Positions 16,909 through 26,057 are shown, numbered from the stretch's first letter. The stretch is 64,000 nt of DNA from Actinomycetota bacterium (GCA_020160915.1 JAIUPK010000001.1:527645-591644), one strand, 5' to 3'. The notes: generated by a model from the letters alone, not told the origin. Translations and numbers: made by a program.

Positions 16909-18045
16909 GTGCGAATTCTGGCCATCGGTGATATCGGCGTTGCGAACTCGATGATGCACATCGGCGACGAGGCGATGTTCGAGGAGTTCGTCGCCCAGGC
17001 CCGGCGCCGTGGCATCCGCGACATCGTGGCCGTCTCGTCGAACCCGGATGACACGATCGCACGTTACGGCCTCGAATCGGTGTCGCGTCTCGGTCTGAGC
17101 GGCGATCGTGCCAGCATGATCGCGCAGGCTCCCGAGGCTGCCCTTGCCGCACTGGACACGGTGGATGCCGTCGTCATCACCGGCGCCGGAAACCTCGCCT
17201 CGACCTGGCCCGTGCACATCATCGAGCGGCTCGAGATCGCCCGCCGGGCCGCGGCGCGAGGCATCCCGCTCGTCATCACCGGACAGACCCTCGGGCCCGG
17301 ACTGGTGCCCGACGACGAGCGGATGCTCGCCGAGCTTCTGCACTCGGCGGCGCTCGTCGGGGTGCGCGAGTCGGCGTCGCACGCGCTCGCCTCCCGCCTC
17401 GGCGTCGACGACGATCGGCTGCGACAGGGGGCGGATGACGCGAGCTTCCTCGGTTTGCCTCCGGGCGAGCATCCCGCCGCCGAGCCCTACGTGCTCGTGT
17501 CACTCTCGACCCACGTCGGCGCCGCCGACCGCACCGGGTTCGTGGACTCAGTCGCGGCCCTCCTCGACTCGATCGCACGCGACAGCGGCGTCGAGATCGT
17601 GTTCCTCGCCCACTTCGGTCCGCTAGCGCCGCCCTGGCAGCGCGGCGACGTCGTGATGCACGAGGCGGTCGCGGCCCGGATGACGCAGCCCACCCGCACC
17701 GAACCGACGAGCACCGCGGCCGAGGCCGCCCGGCTCGCGCGCTCCGCCTCCATGGTCGTCACCAGCCGCTACCACCCCGCGGTCTTCGCGGGCCCGTCCG
17801 GGGTCGCGACTCTGGGCATCGCGGTCGACGACTACACGACAGTCAAGCTGAGCGGCGCGCTGGCTGCATTCGGGCAGGCGGGCGTCGTTGCCGCCGCCGA
17901 CCTTGCCGATGCCCCGCAGCTCGCCGAGCGGCTCTGGGGCGCTCGTCACGAGATCCGCGTGCGCGGTCAGGTGATCGCGGCCGAGCGACGGGCGGAATCA
18001 GACGCGTGGTGGGAGCGCGTGGTCGGCGTAGTCTCGAATACATGA
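16909..18045 (+). CDS. Polysaccharide pyruvyl transferase-family protein
   Basis: 378 aa from a GTG preceded by a G-rich ribosome site. The N-terminus ILAIGDIGVANSMMHIGDEAMFEE resembles CsaB/PssK-type enzymes, and the C-terminal TSRYHPAVFAGPSGVATLGIAVDDYTTVK carries the conserved SRxHxxxFA motif. These enzymes add ketal pyruvate from phosphoenolpyruvate to cell-wall glycans. Its place in a glycosyltransferase cluster supports a pyruvylated surface polymer. Its stop overlaps the fgd start (ATGA). Confidence 0.85.
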   Translation: MRILAIGDIGVANSMMHIGDEAMFEEFVAQARRRGIRDIVAVSSNPDDTIARYGLESVSRLGLSGDRASMIAQAPEAALAALDTVDAVVITGAGNLASTWPVHIIERLEIARRAAARGIPLVITGQTLGPGLVPDDERMLAELLHSAALVGVRESASHALASRLGVDDDRLRQGADDASFLGLPPGEHPAAEPYVLVSLSTHVGAADRTGFVDSVAALLDSIARDSGVEIVFLAHFGPLAPPWQRGDVVMHEAVAARMTQPTRTEPTSTAAEAARLARSASMVVTSRYHPAVFAGPSGVATLGIAVDDYTTVKLSGALAAFGQAGVVAAADLADAPQLAERLWGARHEIRVRGQVIAAERRAESDAWWERVVGVVSNT

Positions 18046-19052
18046 CTCTCCCCCTGCGCTTCGGCTACAAGGCCTCCGCCGAGCAGTTCGCCCCCACCGA
18101 ATTGCTGAACTATGCCGTGCTGGCCGAGCAGGCCGGTTTCGACTCCGTATTCGTCTCCGACCACCTCCAGCCGTGGAACCACGAGGGCGGCCACGCACCC
18201 GCGGCGATGCCGTGGCTCGGCGCTCTCGGCGCCCGCACCGAACGCATCATCATGGGCACCTCGGTACTCACGCCGACGTTCCGGTACCACCCCGGCGTGG
18301 TGGCGCAGGCGTTCGGCACTCTCGGGGTGCTGTTCCCGGGCCGCGTCATCCTGGGCGTCGGAACCGGCGAGGCGCTCAACGAGGTCGCCCTTGGCATCCC
18401 GTGGCCCGACGTGAAGGAGCGCTTCGCCCGCCTCAAGGAGGCGCTCGAGCTCATCGACCTGCTCTGGCGCGAAGACCGGGTCACGTTCGATGGCCAGTAC
18501 TTCCAGACCGAGAACGCGACGATCTACGATCGCCCCGACGTGCCCGTGCCGGTGTACATCGGCGCGTCTGGCCCGGCAGCTACGCGGTTGGCGGGGCGGG
18601 TGGCATCCGGATTCATCACGACCTCGGGCAAGGCCCGCGAGCTCTACACCGAGACCCTGCTGCCGGCCCTCGCCGAAGGACTCGAGAAGGGCGGCCGCAC
18701 GGCCGACGACGTCGACACCCTCATGGAGATGAAGGTCTCGTTCGACCACGACCGCGAGCGCGCGCTGCAGGACACCCGGTACTGGGCGCCGCTGGCCCTC
18801 AGCCCCGAGGAGAAGATGGGCGTCGAGGACCCGCAGGAGATGCAGCGCCTCGCCGACGCCCTGCCGATCGAGCGCGCCGCCTCACGCTGGATCGTCTCGA
18901 CCGATCCCGACGAGCACGTGTCGCGCATTCGCGAGTACATCGACCTCGGCTTCCGGCACCTCGTGTTCCACGGGCCGGGGGCCGACCAGGAGCGGTTCAT
19001 CAAGCTCTACGGCGAGGAGATCCTGCCGCGCCTGCGCGCGCTCGACGCCTGA
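18042..19052 (+). CDS. fgd: F420-dependent glucose-6-phosphate dehydrogenase-like enzyme
   Basis: 336 aa, the same length as mycobacterial Fgd1. It is a luciferase-like TIM barrel: FGYKASAEQFAPTELLNYAVLAEQAGFDSVFVSDH at the start, then TSVLTPTFRYHPGVVAQAF and GVGTGEALNE. It oxidises glucose 6-phosphate to 6-phosphogluconolactone and reduces cofactor F420, so the organism should make F420. The ATG at 18042 overlaps the upstream stop by 4 nt, so this is a coupled gene pair. Family members with other hydride donors exist, hence the small doubt about substrate. Confidence 0.9.
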   Translation: MTLPLRFGYKASAEQFAPTELLNYAVLAEQAGFDSVFVSDHLQPWNHEGGHAPAAMPWLGALGARTERIIMGTSVLTPTFRYHPGVVAQAFGTLGVLFPGRVILGVGTGEALNEVALGIPWPDVKERFARLKEALELIDLLWREDRVTFDGQYFQTENATIYDRPDVPVPVYIGASGPAATRLAGRVASGFITTSGKARELYTETLLPALAEGLEKGGRTADDVDTLMEMKVSFDHDRERALQDTRYWAPLALSPEEKMGVEDPQEMQRLADALPIERAASRWIVSTDPDEHVSRIREYIDLGFRHLVFHGPGADQERFIKLYGEEILPRLRALDA

Positions 19053-19063
19053 GCGGATCGGGC

Positions 19064-20275
19064 TTAGCGCCCGACCTTGCCGAACAGCCCGGCGATCGGC
19101 GCGACCACGATCGGGCGCGCCGCGAACCAGCCGCCGACGATCACCAGCAGCGACACCACGAAGATGATGAATCCGAGCCAGTTGACGGCATCCTGACCGG
19201 CGAACATGTGGTTGAGGTTACGCAGCGCCCCGGTGGCCAGCACGAGGGTGACGTGCACGATCGTGAACGCGACGAAGTAGAACATCACCGGCAGGTGGAT
19301 GGCCCGGGCGATCTCGATCGGATAGATCTTGTTCAGGCGCGGGGCCTTCTTCGGCCACAGGCCCGACATGCGAACGCCGGTGATGATCGCCAGAGGTGCC
19401 GCGATGAAGACCGTCGCGAAGTAGGCGATCAGCTGGAGGCTGTTGTAGTTGACCCAGCCGTTCTCGGTGGGCCAGTCCAGCGAGGCGTACTGCAGCGCCG
19501 CTGACAGGGCGTTCGGCACGACCTCCCACGACGTGGGGACGATCCGCAGCCAGTGCCCGGTGGCGAACAGCAGCACGATGTAGATCAGTCCGTTGGTCAG
19601 CCAGAGCAGGTCGAGGGACTGGTGCGTCCAGAGGGTAAGGCTGATCTTGCGACCGCCCGGCTGCCACTTGGGGGTCCAGGATGCCGGTGGCCGCTTCTGC
19701 GTGCGCACCTGCCAGCCGGTCTTCACGATCAGCACCATGAAGAAGACGTTGAAGAAGTGCTGCCAGGCGAGCCAGGTGGGGATGCCCACCGGCGCCGTCT
19801 CGGGCAGCTCGGTCTCGCCGGGGTAGGTGGTGAGGAAGTCCTTCACGCCGTCGAGACCGACGAGCCAGCGGGCGATGAGTACGACGATCGCTGCGACGAC
19901 GATCAGTGCTATCCCGCCGAGAACCCAGCGCGCGACGGCGCTCTCGGGGAGTCGGATTCCGCGGCGCTGCGAGGTCGTTGCGGCGGGCGCGGGTGCGGCC
20001 GGCGGCGCGGCGGCAGGGGGCGCGGTCGGCGAGGTCGCGGCGGCAGGAGTTGCGGCGGCAGGAGTCGCGGCGGCGGGCTTCGCGTTTGCGCCGAGCCCGG
20101 TGCGCTGCGGGCGCGGGGCGGCGGGCGGTGGCGTGGGGGCGGTGTCCGCGGCGGGTGCGGGCGCGGCATCCGGGGCGGGCTGGCCGGCGGCCGGGGTGGA
20201 CGCACCCTGTCCCGGAGCACCCGCGCCCTGAGCGCCGGCACCCTGGCCCGGACGGGGAAGTCCCTCGCGTGCCAT
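19064..20275 (-). CDS. Cytochrome b/b6-domain membrane protein with Pro/Ala-rich N-terminus
   Basis: 403 aa. The first 100 residues are a low-complexity Ala/Pro/Gly region, probably cytoplasmic and disordered. After it come about five hydrophobic segments: [18 protein letters not shown], the [14 protein letters not shown] helix, the [13 protein letters not shown] helix, and two near the C-terminus. Histidines in or by helices ([33 protein letters not shown]) can bind b-type haem. It is 3 nt downstream of etfA, so an ETF-to-membrane or membrane-to-ETF electron path is likely. Similar proteins are annotated as molybdopterin oxidoreductase membrane subunits, but no such oxidoreductase is adjacent. 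Confidence 0.8.
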   Translation of the reverse strand: MAREGLPRPGQGAGAQGAGAPGQGASTPAAGQPAPDAAPAPAADTAPTPPPAAPRPQRTGLGANAKPAAATPAAATPAAATSPTAPPAAAPPAAPAPAATTSQRRGIRLPESAVARWVLGGIALIVVAAIVVLIARWLVGLDGVKDFLTTYPGETELPETAPVGIPTWLAWQHFFNVFFMVLIVKTGWQVRTQKRPPASWTPKWQPGGRKISLTLWTHQSLDLLWLTNGLIYIVLLFATGHWLRIVPTSWEVVPNALSAALQYASLDWPTENGWVNYNSLQLIAYFATVFIAAPLAIITGVRMSGLWPKKAPRLNKIYPIEIARAIHLPVMFYFVAFTIVHVTLVLATGALRNLNHMFAGQDAVNWLGFIIFVVSLLVIVGGWFAARPIVVAPIAGLFGKVGR

Positions 20276-20278
20276 CGG

Positions 20279-21259
20279 CTAGTCCTTCTTCGCGGAGATC
20301 GCGTCGATGAGCTGCGGCACCACCGTGAACAGGTCGCCCACGACGCCGAAGTCGGCGATCTCGAAGATCGGCGCGTCGGCATCCTTGTTGATGGCGACGA
20401 TCGTCTTGGCGGTCTGCATGCCGGCCCGGTGCTGGATCGCGCCCGAGATGCCCACCGCGATGTACAGGCGCGGCGACACGGTCACGCCGGTCTGGCCCAC
20501 CTGATACGAGGCGGGAACGTAGCCGGCATCGACCGCGGCCCGGGATGCCCCGACCGCAGCGCCAAGCGCGTCGGCCAGTTGCTCCACCAGCGCGAAGTTC
20601 TCCGCCGAACCCACCCCGCGGCCACCCGAGACGACGGTCTTCGCGCCCCGCAGCTCGGGACGGTCGCTTGCGGTCACGGTCGCCTGGTAGTCGACGACCT
20701 CGACGTCGCGCTTGCCGCTGGGCGTGACATCCAGCTGCTCGATGCTCGGCGTCTGGGCCGCGGCGCGCGCCTCGATGGCGCCCTGCCGCACCGTCGCGAC
20801 GAGGGTTCCGGATGTCGCAGCCGAGTCCACGAGGTACGCCCCGCCGTACACGGAGTGGTGGGCGACCGGCCCCTCCTCATCGCGCGAGACGGACACGACG
20901 TCCACGGCGAGAGCGGCACCGGACCGCACCGCGAACCGGGCCGCGATGTCGCGACCCTCGCTCGAGCTGGAGATGAGCACCGCGTCGGGACTCACGCTGG
21001 CTGCGGCTGCGGCCAGAGCGTCGACGACCGGGGCCAGCAGTGGCGATCCCGCGGGCCGGTCGGCGACCAGCACACGTGCGGCGCCGAGCTCGGCGGCGCG
21101 TTCGGCTGCCGCGGCAGACACGGCGGCGGGAGCGACCACGAGCGCCACGGGGGTTCCGATGCCGGCAGCAGCGCCGAGCAGTCCGGCCGCGCTGGGGAGC
21201 ACAGTTCCGGCGGGCGAGACCTCGACGAGAACGAGGATGGGTGCGGAGGAATCAGTCAT
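20279..21259 (-). CDS. etfA: Electron transfer flavoprotein alpha subunit
   Basis: 326 aa. The C-terminal FAD-binding domain contains [19 protein letters not shown] and then [20 protein letters not shown], both diagnostic of EtfA. The N-terminal half is the more variable alpha domain. Together with EtfB it accepts electrons from acyl-CoA or other flavoprotein dehydrogenases. It lies 10 nt downstream of etfB and 3 nt upstream of a membrane cytochrome b gene. Confidence 0.95.
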   Translation of the reverse strand: MTDSSAPILVLVEVSPAGTVLPSAAGLLGAAAGIGTPVALVVAPAAVSAAAAERAAELGAARVLVADRPAGSPLLAPVVDALAAAAASVSPDAVLISSSSEGRDIAARFAVRSGAALAVDVVSVSRDEEGPVAHHSVYGGAYLVDSAATSGTLVATVRQGAIEARAAAQTPSIEQLDVTPSGKRDVEVVDYQATVTASDRPELRGAKTVVSGGRGVGSAENFALVEQLADALGAAVGASRAAVDAGYVPASYQVGQTGVTVSPRLYIAVGISGAIQHRAGMQTAKTIVAINKDADAPIFEIADFGVVGDLFTVVPQLIDAISAKKD

Positions 21260-21269
21260 GGTGTCGTCC

Positions 21270-22049
21270 TCAGATCAGCTGGTTCTTGGCGAGGAACTCG
21301 GCCAGCTGCGTGCCGGCGTCGCCCTCATCGACGATGGTGACCCCGGCCGCGCGAGCTGGGCGCTCGGCGAGGCTGATCACGATGGAGTGGGCGTCCTCGC
21401 CCGAGGCTCCCGAGGTTGCCGCGAGGTCGGCGAGCGTGAGGGTGTCCAGCGGCTTCTTCTTGGCGGCCATGATGCCCTTGAAGCTGGGGAACCGCGCATC
21501 CGGAAGCGCCTCGGTGATCGACACGACCGCGGGCAGCGCCGCTTTGACGGTGTAGCTGCCCACCTCGGTGTCGCGTCGACCGGTCACGTCGGTCGCGGTG
21601 ATCGCGACTGTGCTCAGCCCCGTTGCTGCGGGCACATCGAGCAGCTCCGCGACCATCGACGGGATGACGGCGCCGCCGCCGTCCGTCGACACGTTGCCCG
21701 CGATCACGAGGTCGAAACCCTCGTGGCTGAGCGCGGCGGCGAGAGTGGTGGCGGTCAAGGTGGTGTCGGCACCGATGAGCGCGTCATCCAGGATGTGGAT
21801 GGCCCGATCAGCACCCATCGCGAGGCCCTTGCGCAGGTTGGTCGGCACAGAAGCCGGGCCCATCGCGAGCACGACGACCTCGCTGCCGGAGTTCGCCTCG
21901 GCGTAGGTCAGCGCCACCTCGATCGCGCGCTCGCCGATCTCGTCGAGCACGAGTTCACCGGCGCCGCGCTCGAGCAGTCCGGTCTCCAGGTTCAGCCGGC
22001 GATCGCCCCAGGTGTCCGGGACCTCTTTGACCAGAACGACGATCTTCAT
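21270..22049 (-). CDS. etfB: Electron transfer flavoprotein beta subunit
   Basis: 259 aa from the ATG at 22049, where homology starts (MKIVVLVKEVPDTWGDRRLN) and AGGAAGG lies upstream. The AMP-binding and dimer segments are seen (GMGADRAIHI-like ...LAMGADRAIHILDD; GNVSTDGGGAVIPSMVAELL; LPAVVSITEALPDARFPSFKGIMAAKKK). It is the first gene of an etfB-etfA-cytochrome b operon. The 33 codons upstream in frame have no homology. Confidence 0.95.
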   Translation of the reverse strand: MKIVVLVKEVPDTWGDRRLNLETGLLERGAGELVLDEIGERAIEVALTYAEANSGSEVVVLAMGPASVPTNLRKGLAMGADRAIHILDDALIGADTTLTATTLAAALSHEGFDLVIAGNVSTDGGGAVIPSMVAELLDVPAATGLSTVAITATDVTGRRDTEVGSYTVKAALPAVVSITEALPDARFPSFKGIMAAKKKPLDTLTLADLAATSGASGEDAHSIVISLAERPARAAGVTIVDEGDAGTQLAEFLAKNQLI

Positions 22050-22296
22050 GTCGTGCCTTCCTATCCGTCGAACCAGTATCGCCGTACCCGGCGCACTCCT
22101 CCAGCCAGTTGGGGGCTCTCGACAACCGCGGCGCGGCTGAGGCCCCACCGATCGGGGATGATCGACAGCCCGCTCTGGCTATGGTTTCGACTCCGTTCAA
22201 AACTCGAGCGCGCCAGATCCAACTACTCGGTGCAAACCACTTGCGAGGCTAGAGCCATCGACTACCGGTTCACACCGAGTTGGCGCAGCAGTGCGC

Positions 22297-23172
22297 TCAC
22301 AGGTTGTGAAATCTCCAACCCTCGGCAGCGTCCCAGTGGTAGATCTCGCCTGTGCCGCCATCCAGCCACAGATTCGTGAGAATCTCGGGCGGAGAGAAGT
22401 CACCCCAAGTTAGGTACGAGGGAGAAACAGGAAGCAACCCGCCCTCGTTACCAGTCGAGGCCATCAAGAGATAGAGATGGCGCACTTCCGTACTTAGACG
22501 GTCCCCCTCCGCGGAGAGCTTCTTCAGCTTTCGCGCCACAAGGTCGGATGTGCTCAGGTAAGAGCTAAGTCGATTCAAATACGGGGTGTCACTTCCATAC
22601 GGGATGTTGGCGTTCCAACCCGCCAGTTTCACGGCCGGTTCGCCCGACTCCGAAATATGGTACGCGCGCACCATTGGCGACACTTCGAGATCATGCACTT
22701 CGTCACCGTCGCGGAGCGCCTCTAATGCGAGGGCCAGTTCTCGGGCGAAAGCCATGCGACGCTTGCCTGCCGGCAGACTCCAACCGTGTCCGAAGTTGAT
22801 CGCCCAACGTGTACTACCCCGATACACAGCGTTCAGGTCGTCGATCATCGGCTCCAGGTTGGAGCTGTTGCGCTGATAGGCCTGATCCAACGTGGAAGTC
22901 ACCTCAACGATGCCGGTCAGACAGTCTCTGTTGTGCAGGGTGAGGTCGACGGCGCCCTGCCTCCCGTCCTTGTCTTCCAACCGAGGCATATCGCCCGTGA
23001 ACACGTGCAGGAACAAAGCAGCTCGTGCCTCAGAATCCTCGACATCACCAAACGCGCTCACGCGTTCATTCCATGCATCTGGAAGTAGCCGGAGCACCGC
23101 TTCGTCGAAAGACGCACCCTCAGCACACCAGTTCTTTGTGAGATCTCGAGGCCCATCTTTGCTATCGCTCAT
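22297..23172 (-). CDS. Hypothetical protein of the accessory island
   Basis: 291 aa, not recognised. It is a soluble, acidic protein without membrane segments. A stretch VDLTLHNRDCLTGIVEVTS around residues 75-93 alternates strand-like hydrophobics with Asp and Glu in the way nuclease cores do, but the lysine of a PD-(D/E)xK site is not there. It has a WAINFGHGWSLP segment near residue 123-134. It is divergent from the GNAT-PIN gene across about 100 bp and shares its lower GC, so the three island genes may be one unit. Confidence 0.7.
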   Translation of the reverse strand: MSDSKDGPRDLTKNWCAEGASFDEAVLRLLPDAWNERVSAFGDVEDSEARAALFLHVFTGDMPRLEDKDGRQGAVDLTLHNRDCLTGIVEVTSTLDQAYQRNSSNLEPMIDDLNAVYRGSTRWAINFGHGWSLPAGKRRMAFARELALALEALRDGDEVHDLEVSPMVRAYHISESGEPAVKLAGWNANIPYGSDTPYLNRLSSYLSTSDLVARKLKKLSAEGDRLSTEVRHLYLLMASTGNEGGLLPVSPSYLTWGDFSPPEILTNLWLDGGTGEIYHWDAAEGWRFHNL

Positions 23173-23269
23173 GGCCTGACACTTTCTCTTGCACGGGGCA
23201 TGTTACTGAGCATCTCGCAGCTCGGCGAGCCAATCAGCGAGATTGGTTCAGCAATGGCAAGCTCGGGCC

Positions 23270-25288
23270 ATGATCGAGGTGCGCCACTGGAATCCAGGGA
23301 GCATTCAAGCGGCTGCAGAGTTCGAGAAGGTGATCGAGCTTCACAGACAGAGTAAGGCTACTCTCGGTCCTTTGCCTTTTGCCGCGTTCACGGAAGCAGG
23401 CAAACAGGGCCGCCTGATAGTTGGCGCGGTCGATGGCGAGCTCCGTGGATACGTGCTCTACGGCACACCTCGCCATCACACGGTGAAGCTCGTGCATGTC
23501 GCCGTCGACAAAGAGTCAAGAAAGTCCGGTCTCGCCAAAGCAATGGTCGAACTCGCGATCGCTTCGCATCCCGGGCGGTCGACCATCACTGCGCATTGCA
23601 GAGCGGACTACGGCGTTGATGGGTTCTGGCAGTCCCTAGACATGACGCCATCTTCAGAGCGAGCAGGTCGCGCGCAAGCTGGCTCGACGCTCACAATTTG
23701 GACCCGCCGCATAGGACCGCGCGATCTCCTCGAGGACGCGCTCTACGCTTCTTCGCGCCTTTTGGCAGTACTCGATTCGAACGTGATCATCGACTTGTAT
23801 GCCTCGGATGCGATTGATCGACACGATCGACACGAGTCGGTCGGGTTGGCTGAGGACTGGCTCAGTGACTTGGTAGATCGCAGCTACTCCCCAGAGGTTA
23901 ACGTCGACATCAATCGGTTTCCCATCGTCGCCGAACGCGGACGGATACGTAACGCGCTCGCTGAGATGGTGCCGGTACGACGAGATCCAGGTATGACGGC
24001 CTTGGCGACCCAGCTCTTGGCGCGAATGCCTCATGAGCTCGTTGCGCAGGACGCGAGTCTGGCCGACGATGCAAAGCATCTCGCTGACGCGATTCTCGCT
24101 GGCGCTGATTATTTCGTGACTCGTGACGACAACCTATTGCGAGCGACCAGGACATGGGCAGACGAGGACTACAACATCGAAGTACTTCGCCCGGTCGCGC
24201 TCCTCCAGCGGCTCTTTCCCGCGCCCGGTCTCAGCCATTTCCGCTCCGACGCCCTCGAATCCATCGGGCTATCTTGGGTTCGTCAGGCCTCGGCGAAGCA
24301 GGATCTTGTCGACGCATTTCTTCAATATCGCGTTGGCGAGAAGTCGACTTTTTTCCGTAAGAAGCTCCAGGCTGTGCTCGCCCATCCAGGAAGTGCCGAC
24401 CTGGAGGTGTTGTCCGATCAGCAAGGGCGAAACTGGGCGCTACTTGGCGTGGAGGTCAAAGACCAAACGTTGACGGTCCCTGTGCTGCGCGTGGCACGCG
24501 GGCGCCTGGGCTCCACGATTGCGTTCCAGCTCATTCGTCATTTGCGGGAGCTCGCGGTGGATCGTGGCGCGAATCTGGTGTCAGTGCTGGACGACACGCT
24601 TGACCCTGTGGTTGTTGGGGCACTCGAGGTCGACGGGTTCGCAGGGTCTCCCGCGACAGCGGCGATTGCCCCTTTTGCCGATCCAAAGGCCGTGACCCAC
24701 GTAAATTCACCTCTGGATGTCGCCGCGTACGAGCGTACAAATTGGCCCCAGGTCCTGCTCGATCGAGACGTGCCGGTGTGGGTCGTTCCAATCCAACCCG
24801 CTTACGCACGAAACCTGATCGGGTACAACGACACCTTGATCGCGGGTCGTGAGAGTCAAACCCTGGGCCTAGCGCGAGAGTTCGTCTATTTTGGCGCCCC
24901 GAAAATCAAGAATTGGAATGTTCCTGCAAGAGTGCTTTGGTACGCCACGAAGGACGAGGGTGTTCCGGAACGAACAGCGGTGCGAGCGGCCGTCGCTCAC
25001 TCGTGGGTCACCGCATCTACTGTGGTTGACGTGGACACCGCAATCGAGCAATACCGCTCACTCGGCACCCTTAAGGAGCGCGAAATTAGGCAACACGGTG
25101 GGTCAGGCAAGGTGCTAGTACTTCGATTCGAAAACACACAGCTGCTATCTATGCCAATCGCGCGAACGAAGTTCAATGCGCTCCTGAAGAAGCACGACGT
25201 TACGCCACCACTCCAGACTGCACGCGCGGTACCTGCGACGCTCTTCGACGACGTGCTTCGCACGCAACCGGGATATGAGACGCGATGA
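23270..25288 (+). CDS. Multidomain GNAT - PIN nuclease - GNAT-like - ASCH-like protein
   Basis: 672 aa from the ATG at 23270. Residues 1-150 are a GNAT fold (LVHVAVDKESRKSGLAKAM, acetyl-CoA loop at 84-89). Residues 160-310 are a PIN domain: LDSNVIIDLY (Asp169), LADDAKHLADA (Asp266/267) and FVTRDDNLL (Asp286/287), the acidic set of a metal-dependent RNase. Residues 375-465 read like a second GNAT (RVARGRLGSTIAFQLIRHL, then ALEVDGF). Residues 500-672 resemble ASCH/PUA-like proteins: VPIQPAYARNLI parallels SVKPRYARAIL of the next gene product. The small ASCH gene overlaps its stop by 4 nt. An RNA-targeting toxin or RNA-modification role is inferred. Confidence 0.78.
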   Translation: MIEVRHWNPGSIQAAAEFEKVIELHRQSKATLGPLPFAAFTEAGKQGRLIVGAVDGELRGYVLYGTPRHHTVKLVHVAVDKESRKSGLAKAMVELAIASHPGRSTITAHCRADYGVDGFWQSLDMTPSSERAGRAQAGSTLTIWTRRIGPRDLLEDALYASSRLLAVLDSNVIIDLYASDAIDRHDRHESVGLAEDWLSDLVDRSYSPEVNVDINRFPIVAERGRIRNALAEMVPVRRDPGMTALATQLLARMPHELVAQDASLADDAKHLADAILAGADYFVTRDDNLLRATRTWADEDYNIEVLRPVALLQRLFPAPGLSHFRSDALESIGLSWVRQASAKQDLVDAFLQYRVGEKSTFFRKKLQAVLAHPGSADLEVLSDQQGRNWALLGVEVKDQTLTVPVLRVARGRLGSTIAFQLIRHLRELAVDRGANLVSVLDDTLDPVVVGALEVDGFAGSPATAAIAPFADPKAVTHVNSPLDVAAYERTNWPQVLLDRDVPVWVVPIQPAYARNLIGYNDTLIAGRESQTLGLAREFVYFGAPKIKNWNVPARVLWYATKDEGVPERTAVRAAVAHSWVTASTVVDVDTAIEQYRSLGTLKEREIRQHGGSGKVLVLRFENTQLLSMPIARTKFNALLKKHDVTPPLQTARAVPATLFDDVLRTQPGYETR

Positions 25289-25722
25289 CTAAGGTGCTGT
25301 TCCTCTCGGTCAAACCTCGCTACGCCCGAGCGATCCTCGAGGGGCGCAAGACCATCGAGGTCCGTCGCCGGTTCCCTAGCGTTGCTGCAGGGACTGTTGT
25401 GGTTCTTTACGCGAGCTCACCTGAACGAGCGATCATCGGGACCGTTCGACTCAAGGAAACGATTCGGATCGATCCAAGTGATGTGTGGGGAATGTATGCC
25501 GATGATATCGAGATCGACGAAGACAGCCTCGACGAATACTTGGCGGGAGCACCTGAATCGACACTGCTCGAGGTCGAAAGTCCAGAGACCTGGGCGCGTC
25601 CCGTCCCCTTAAGTGTGCTGCGAAAGACTCTCGGCTTCGAGCCGCCGCAGAGTTTCCGGTACCTCGCTTCCGAGCAGGTCGATTCACTTCGATTGAACCT
25701 TGGGGTTGCTCCCGCTCCGTAG
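25285..25722 (+). CDS. ASCH/PUA-like domain protein
   Basis: 145 aa. It begins LFLSVKPRYARAILEGRKTIEVRRR, the ligand-loop signature of ASCH domains (GxKxxExR), followed by VVLYASSPERAIIGTVRL. ASCH domains are PUA-like beta barrels thought to bind RNA or nucleotides. Its ATG overlaps the stop of the GNAT-PIN gene (ATGA), so it is translated with it and is likely its partner or antitoxin. The C-terminal part has the FRYL motif usual in this family. Confidence 0.85.
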   Translation: MTKVLFLSVKPRYARAILEGRKTIEVRRRFPSVAAGTVVVLYASSPERAIIGTVRLKETIRIDPSDVWGMYADDIEIDEDSLDEYLAGAPESTLLEVESPETWARPVPLSVLRKTLGFEPPQSFRYLASEQVDSLRLNLGVAPAP

Positions 25723-25948
25723 TTAGCGAAACCATGTCGCAACAAGACGAGCGCAGCGATTGACCCCAGTCTTCTTCGCGAGGGTTGGGCGTCGCCGCCG
25801 TAGTTCGCTGTCCATGAAGCAGGCCCGAGAATTGACGTTCGGGTCGACGTTCCTTCGGGTGGCCAGGCACGCTCAACATGAGCCTGACCTGACGTGACCT
25901 CGTCAAACCAATCGAGGTCATCGCCAGCGCAACCAGTCCTTAAATGAG
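25723..25948. other. Non-coding stretch between island genes and tRNA terminator
   Basis: No supported gene, repeat or promoter is visible. Open frames on the minus strand here run through the tRNA and terminator and are not credible. Confidence 0.5.
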
Positions 25949-25977
25949 GACGCCCGACGCTAGTCGCGTCGGGCGTC
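25949..25977 (-). terminator. Terminator hairpin downstream of tRNA-Ala
   Basis: GACGCCCGACGC and its exact complement flank the loop TAGTC, a 12-bp stem, 5 nt past the encoded CCA end. Read on the minus strand it is followed by the T-containing CCTCATTT, so it is a plausible intrinsic terminator for the tRNA. Confidence 0.75.
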
Positions 25978-25981
25978 GTTG

Positions 25982-26057
25982 TGGTGGACCCTAGGAGATT
26001 TGAACTCCTGACCTCCTCGATGCGAACGAGGCGCGCTACCAACTGCGCCAAGGGCCC
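25982..26057 (-). tRNA. tRNA-Ala (anticodon CGC), CCA encoded
   Basis: On the minus strand the acceptor GGGCCCT pairs with AGGGTCC and includes the G3-U70 wobble pair that identifies alanine tRNAs. The D arm is GCGC/GCGC, the anticodon stem CCTCG/CGAGG with loop TTCGCAT (anticodon CGC), and the T loop is TTCAAAT. The discriminator A73 is at 25985, followed by CCA at 25984-25982. A possible -10 TAACCT lies at 26077-26072. Confidence 0.95.

Larger units (their letters stand above)
22190..25980. other. Lower-GC accessory island on the 3' side of tRNA-Ala
   Basis: The base composition drops visibly and codons use more A/T third positions between the etf operon and the tRNA. It holds three genes (22297, 23270, 25285) plus non-coding flanks. 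Its position on the tRNA 3' side is the usual integration geometry, but I see no integrase and no copy of the tRNA 3' end at the far edge. Bases 22050-22296 contain no gene I can support. Confidence 0.55.

Noticed and set aside
22050-22296. attL copy of the tRNA-Ala 3' end
   Set aside because: Read by eye, no match of useful length to the tRNA 3' end was found.
25407-26051. Minus-strand gene through the ASCH gene and tRNA
   Set aside because: It runs across the tRNA and terminator and is antisense to a well supported gene.
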